NCBI RefSeq assembly: GCF_013004695.1
Contig: NZ_JABEMG010000041.1
Coordinates: forward strand, 1 to 33,906
Length of the DNA stretch: 33,906 nt
Direction: 5' to 3'
Source: Promicromonospora citrea
GTDB lineage: Bacteria > Actinomycetota > Actinomycetes > Actinomycetales > Cellulomonadaceae
The notes below the pieces were generated by a model. That model saw only the letters and a program-made list of their open reading frames with translations. It searched no databases and was not told the origin of the DNA. Positions 30,621 to 33,906 of the stretch are shown here, piece by piece. Each line of letters begins with the position of its first letter. Positions within the stretch are counted from its first letter, which is position 1. The position numbers and the translations under genes are program-made.

Positions 30621-33600
30621 ATGCGTCAACGTGGAACCAACCACCGCACCAGACAGGCGGCCGCCGGTGCGACCGCCGTGGCGCTGACAGCGGTGATGCT
30701 GTCGGGTGCCGCTCCCTCCGCCACCGCGGCGGACGACCTCCCGCCCCAGGAACCGGGCGTCACGCTGCGCAGCTACGACCTGGCGCGCGACATCAGCGAG
30801 CTGTGCACGCTGCGCTCGGGGCAGACGCCGAACGTCGACCAGCTCAAGCCGACCATCGACTACTCCTCCGAGGCCGACTTCGGCCTGAGCGAGCGGTTCA
30901 TCGCGCACGCGCTGGCGAACCTCTCCGTGGAGTCGTCCGGCACCTACGAGTTCCGCCTGACCAGCGACGACGGCTCGCGCCTCGTGATCGACGACGTCGA
31001 GGTCATCGACAACGACGGCCTGCACGGCGCCGAGTCGAAGGAGGGCAGCATCGCCCTCCAGCCCGGTTACCACGACCTGCGGGTCGAGTTCTTCGACAAC
31101 ACGAACGACAACATCCTGCGCCTCGAGTGGCGGCCGCCGGGGAGCAGCGACTACGTCGTCGTCCCCGAGAGCGTGCTGAGCACGGAGGCCGGCGTCGTAC
31201 GCGTGACGGCGCCCGGCACCAAGTACTGCGAGGGGCAGGACGAGACGGCGGGCGACGGCATGCGCCTGGACTCGGTCTTCCCCGGCTACTCCCTCACCGA
31301 CCTGCGGCCCGACGGCTTCGAGCCGATGGTCGCGGCGCTCGACTGGACCGAGGACGACCGGCTGGCCGTTCTCACGTCCGGCTCGGTGAGCCCGGGCGGC
31401 TGGGTCGAGGACCCGGAGCCCGGCGAGGTCTTCCTGCTCGACAACGTGACCGGCGAGACGTCCAAGGACGAGGTCACGGTGGAGAAGGTGGCGACCGACC
31501 TGTTCAACCCGATGGGCATCGCGGTCATCGACGACTCGATCTTCGTCTCCGAGCGCGACCGGCTCACCGAGCTCACCGACCCCGACGGGGACGGCTTCTA
31601 CGACCGGCACACCACCGTGGCCGAGTGGCCGTTCGGCGGGAACTTCCACGAGTTCGCGTTCGGCCTGCTGCACGACCGCCGGTACTTCTACCTGAACCTG
31701 TCGGTGGCCATCAACAACGGCGGCGCGACCACGGACCCGCAGCCCGCGGAGAACCGCGGAACCGCGATCCGCGTCGACCGGCGCACGGGCGAGGTCGAGT
31801 ACGTCGCCGGCGGCCTGCGCACGCCCAACGGCCTGGTCAAGGGCCCGGACGGCGAGCTGTTCGTCATGGACAACCAGGGCGCGTGGCTGCCCAGCTCCAA
31901 GCTCGTGCACATCGAGCAGGGCAAGTTCTTCAACCACTTCACCAACCCGTCCGGCCCGTACGACGATGTGCCCGTCTCCGCCCCGGCGCTGTGGGTGCCG
32001 CAGAACGAGATCGGCAACTCCCCGAGCTCGCCGGTGCAGCTCGAGGAGGGCCCCTACGCGGGTCAGCTCGTCTTCGGCGACGTCACCTACGGCGGCCTGC
32101 AGCGCGGGTTCCTCGAGAAGGTCGACGGCGAGTACCAGGGCGCCGTGTTCCGCCACACCGCTGGTCTCGAGGCCGGCGTGAACCGCACCGTCGTCGGGCC
32201 CGACGGTGCCCTGTACGTGGGCGGCATCGGCGAGGCCGGCAACTGGAGCGAGCCGGACAAGCTGCGCTACGGCCTGCAGAAGCTGACGCCGAACGGGCAG
32301 GACGCCTTCGACATGGTCGAGATGCGTGCGACGCGCAAGGGCTTCGAGGTCGAGTACACGCAGCCGCTCTCCGACGAGACGGTCGAGAAGATCGCGCAGG
32401 ACCCGAACGCGGCGTTCCGGATGGACCACTGGCGGTACGTGCCCACGCCGGCCTACGGCGGGCCGAAGGTCGACGAGCGCCCGCTGGTCGTCTCGCAGGC
32501 GAAGGTCTCGCGCGACCGCACGAAGGTCACGCTCACGGTGGACGGCCTCGAGCCGGGCCGCGTGGTGCACCTGCGCAGCCCGCGCCCGTTCAGCGACGTC
32601 GAGGGCCGCGAGCTGTGGAACACCGAGGCCTGGTACACGCTCAACGCGATCCCGGGGTACAAGGCTCCCGCCGAGCAGGGGTACCTCGAGGCCGAGGAGG
32701 CGACGCTGCGCGGCTCGGCGAACGTCGACAGCGAGCACAACGGCTACTCGGGCTCCGGCTTCGTCGACGGGTTCGGCGACGTGGGCGCCTCGGTGACGTT
32801 CACGGCGACGGCGCGTCAGGCGGGCGAGCAGCCCGTGACCCTGCGCTACGCCAACGGGCCGCACCCGTTCGAGGGCACCAAGCAGGTCTCGGTGCTCGTC
32901 AACGGCGAGGAGGTCGAACCGTGGGCGCTCGAGCCGACGGGGAGCTGGGAGACGTGGGCGACCGCGACCCGTCGGCTCCCGCTGGAGCGGGGCGAGAACA
33001 CCATCACGCTCCGCTACGACGAGGACGACGACGGCAACGTGAACTTCGACGTGCTGACGGTCGGCAAGGGCAGCGGCGACATCTGCGCGCCTGAGCGCTA
33101 CGAGCGGGGCTACCGTGCCCTGTTCGACGGCACGCTGGCGTCCCTCGACGGCTGGCGCATGGCGGGCCCCGGCTCGTTCGGCCGGCAGCCCGACTGCTCG
33201 ATCCGCAGCACGGGCGGCATGGGCCTCCTCTGGCACCCCGAGGAGCTGCAGGCGTACAGCCTCAAGCTCGACTGGAAGCTGCTCAAGGACGACAACGGCG
33301 GCGTCTTCGTCGGGTTCCCCGACCCGGGCGACGACCCGTGGGTGGCCGTGGACAACGGCTACGAGATCCAGATCGACGCGAGCGACGAGCCCGACCGCAC
33401 GACCGGATCGATCTACACCTTCCAGGGCGCCGACCTGGCCGCCGTCGAGCGGGCGCTCAAGCCCGTGGGGTCGTGGAACGCGTACGAGATCCGGGTGGTC
33501 GGCCAGACCATCAAGGTCTTCCTCAACGGCACGCTGGTGAACGACTTCGTCAGCACCGACCCGGCCCGTGACCTCGAGCAGGGCTTCATCGGCCTGCAGA

Positions 33601-33659
33601 ACCACGGGGGAGGCGAGACGATCCACTACCGCGACATCCGCGTCAAGGACCTGACCTGA
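30621..33659 (+). CDS. Secreted PA14 / beta-propeller / CBM / DUF1080 multidomain protein
   Basis: A 1012-residue protein. A Sec signal peptide occupies about residues 1-36, with a core in AAAGATAVALTAVMLSGAAP and cleavage after an Ala-rich ATAA. A PA14 domain follows (about 45-175; SGTYEFRLTSDDGSRLVIDD). A sorbosone-dehydrogenase-like beta-propeller (about 225-560) contains FNPMGIAVIDDSIFVSERDR, HEFAFG and GPDGALYVGGIG. A CBM6/35-like carbohydrate-binding module lies at about 685-815, and a C-terminal 3-keto-disaccharide hydrolase (DUF1080) domain at about 832-1012 (LFDGTLASLDGWR, WKLLKDDNGGVFVGFPDP, ENGYEIQI-like segment, GFIGLQNHGGG). It probably binds and processes a plant or microbial carbohydrate outside the cell. 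No cell-wall anchor is seen. AGGAG lies 5 nt before ATG 30621. Confidence 0.88.
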   Translation: MRQRGTNHRTRQAAAGATAVALTAVMLSGAAPSATAADDLPPQEPGVTLRSYDLARDISELCTLRSGQTPNVDQLKPTIDYSSEADFGLSERFIAHALANLSVESSGTYEFRLTSDDGSRLVIDDVEVIDNDGLHGAESKEGSIALQPGYHDLRVEFFDNTNDNILRLEWRPPGSSDYVVVPESVLSTEAGVVRVTAPGTKYCEGQDETAGDGMRLDSVFPGYSLTDLRPDGFEPMVAALDWTEDDRLAVLTSGSVSPGGWVEDPEPGEVFLLDNVTGETSKDEVTVEKVATDLFNPMGIAVIDDSIFVSERDRLTELTDPDGDGFYDRHTTVAEWPFGGNFHEFAFGLLHDRRYFYLNLSVAINNGGATTDPQPAENRGTAIRVDRRTGEVEYVAGGLRTPNGLVKGPDGELFVMDNQGAWLPSSKLVHIEQGKFFNHFTNPSGPYDDVPVSAPALWVPQNEIGNSPSSPVQLEEGPYAGQLVFGDVTYGGLQRGFLEKVDGEYQGAVFRHTAGLEAGVNRTVVGPDGALYVGGIGEAGNWSEPDKLRYGLQKLTPNGQDAFDMVEMRATRKGFEVEYTQPLSDETVEKIAQDPNAAFRMDHWRYVPTPAYGGPKVDERPLVVSQAKVSRDRTKVTLTVDGLEPGRVVHLRSPRPFSDVEGRELWNTEAWYTLNAIPGYKAPAEQGYLEAEEATLRGSANVDSEHNGYSGSGFVDGFGDVGASVTFTATARQAGEQPVTLRYANGPHPFEGTKQVSVLVNGEEVEPWALEPTGSWETWATATRRLPLERGENTITLRYDEDDDGNVNFDVLTVGKGSGDICAPERYERGYRALFDGTLASLDGWRMAGPGSFGRQPDCSIRSTGGMGLLWHPEELQAYSLKLDWKLLKDDNGGVFVGFPDPGDDPWVAVDNGYEIQIDASDEPDRTTGSIYTFQGADLAAVERALKPVGSWNAYEIRVVGQTIKVFLNGTLVNDFVSTDPARDLEQGFIGLQNHGGGETIHYRDIRVKDLT

Positions 33660-33671
33660 CAACCACCCGCC

Positions 33672-33780
33672 GAGGTAGTCACGTGGCGAGGTAGTCACGT
33701 GGCGAGGTAGTCAGAAGGCGAGGTAGTCACCTGGCGAAGTAGTACTCCGTCGCCAGGTGACTACCTCGCCACGTGACTAG
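33672..33780. repeat. Inverted array of the same 16-nt repeat, copy 2, truncated on the right
   Basis: Forward units are at 33672, 33688 (both GAGGTAGTCACGTGGC), 33704 (degenerate, GAGGTAGTCAGAAGGC) and 33720 (CACCTGGC type), with a broken start at 33736. Inverted units follow at 33752-33767 and 33768-33780. Unit 33720-33735 pairs perfectly with 33752-33767, extending to 19 bp around a 16-nt loop. The last inverted unit breaks off after GCCACGTGACTA, where IS-like sequence starts. The array begins 12 nt after the stop of the secreted multidomain gene. Confidence 0.88.
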
Positions 33781-33906
33781 GCGGATTCAACTGGTGGTCG
33801 CAACACCCCTGATGATCGGGGTGTTCGATGAAGTCTTGGAGCCGTTTACCCGTGCCCCGGGAGCACCGGCGGGTCTTCTGGTCTGATCTACGTGCTCATG
33901 GTCGGA
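33781..33906 (+). mobile_element. Left end of a probable IS30-family insertion sequence (partial)
   Basis: Sequence after the broken repeat reads GATTCAACTGGTGGTCGC and continues CAACACC, which resembles terminal repeats of actinobacterial IS30 elements as I remember them. A perfect hairpin AACACCCC (33802-33809) / GGGGTGTT (33818-33825) follows, just before a reading frame. Base composition is clearly lower in GC than the neighbouring genes. The element runs off the right edge, so the other end and a target duplication cannot be checked. Confidence 0.5.
33828..33906 (+). CDS. N-terminus of a probable IS30-family transposase (partial)
   Basis: ATG 33828 opens a frame that is still open at the window edge (26 codons). 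The peptide includes VPREHRRVFWSDLRAHGR, similar in pattern to the first helix of the helix-turn-helix region of IS30 transposases (R.FW..I..G.). Codon use (TTA, TCT, CTA, CAT) differs from every chromosomal gene in the window, as expected for recently acquired DNA. The catalytic DDE region is outside the window, so the identification rests on the short N-terminus and the terminal sequence. Confidence 0.45.
   Translation, partial: MKSWSRLPVPREHRRVFWSDLRAHGR

Noticed and set aside
30528-33698. Minus-strand open frame of over 1000 codons opposite the secreted multidomain gene
   Set aside because: It is antisense to a well-supported signal-peptide protein with four recognisable domains. Its product is repetitive Arg/Val/Leu/Gln sequence.

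Overview
The window is very GC-rich actinobacterial chromosome: G/C-biased third positions, GTG/TTG starts, 4-nt start/stop overlaps and many leaderless promoters. A conservon, a Tat-exported PhoX and a secreted PA14/CBM/3-keto-glycoside-hydrolase-like protein suggest a saprophytic actinomycete, perhaps a Cellulomonas/Promicromonospora relative in the Micrococcales. The lineage is inference only.

Layout. 0-4.3 kb: the tail of an unidentified gene, then a KstD-like FAD dehydrogenase and a GlgX-type glycogen debranching enzyme, both on the minus strand. 4.3-7.4 kb: etfB-etfA and a MoeB/ThiF-rhodanese fusion. 7.5-9.8 kb: PhoX phosphatase with a PHO-box-like array. 9.9-12.5 kb: a two-gene cassette of a nitroreductase-fold protein and a PaaK/CapK-like adenylating enzyme. 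12.6-16.1 kb: cysteine desulfurase, MnmA and a MetE-like protein lacking the zinc cysteines. 16.1-18.3 kb: a prolyl oligopeptidase facing the other way. 18.5-23.0 kb: a complete five-gene conservon (sensor-like ATPase, roadblock protein, DUF742 protein, GTPase, cytochrome P450). 23.2-24.7 kb: a flavin-containing monooxygenase. 24.9-27.3 kb: ligA. 27.4-30.5 kb: a TetR regulator diverging from an SRPBCC membrane protein and a methyltransferase fused to a DCC/thioredoxin-like domain. 30.6-33.7 kb: a large secreted multidomain protein. The right edge holds a palindromic 16-nt repeat array that seems to be cut by the start of an IS30-like element.

The order etfB-etfA ... cysteine desulfurase-mnmA-metE-like ... 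ligA is a conserved actinobacterial backbone, also seen from memory in Mycobacterium tuberculosis Rv3029c-Rv3014c. The peptidase, conservon, P450 and monooxygenase look like cargo inserted between the metE-like gene and ligA. The expected gatCAB genes do not follow ligA here.

The most unusual items are: (i) a 16-nt repeat family in inverted tandem arrays at two gene 3' ends; (ii) the conservon, whose P450 lacks the I-helix threonine; (iii) the nitroreductase/adenylating-enzyme pair; (iv) the TetR-controlled SRPBCC plus methyltransferase-DCC pair with a 40-bp dyad operator; and (v) a terminator stem that contains the stop codons of both converging genes. At least five genes appear to be translated from leaderless transcripts.
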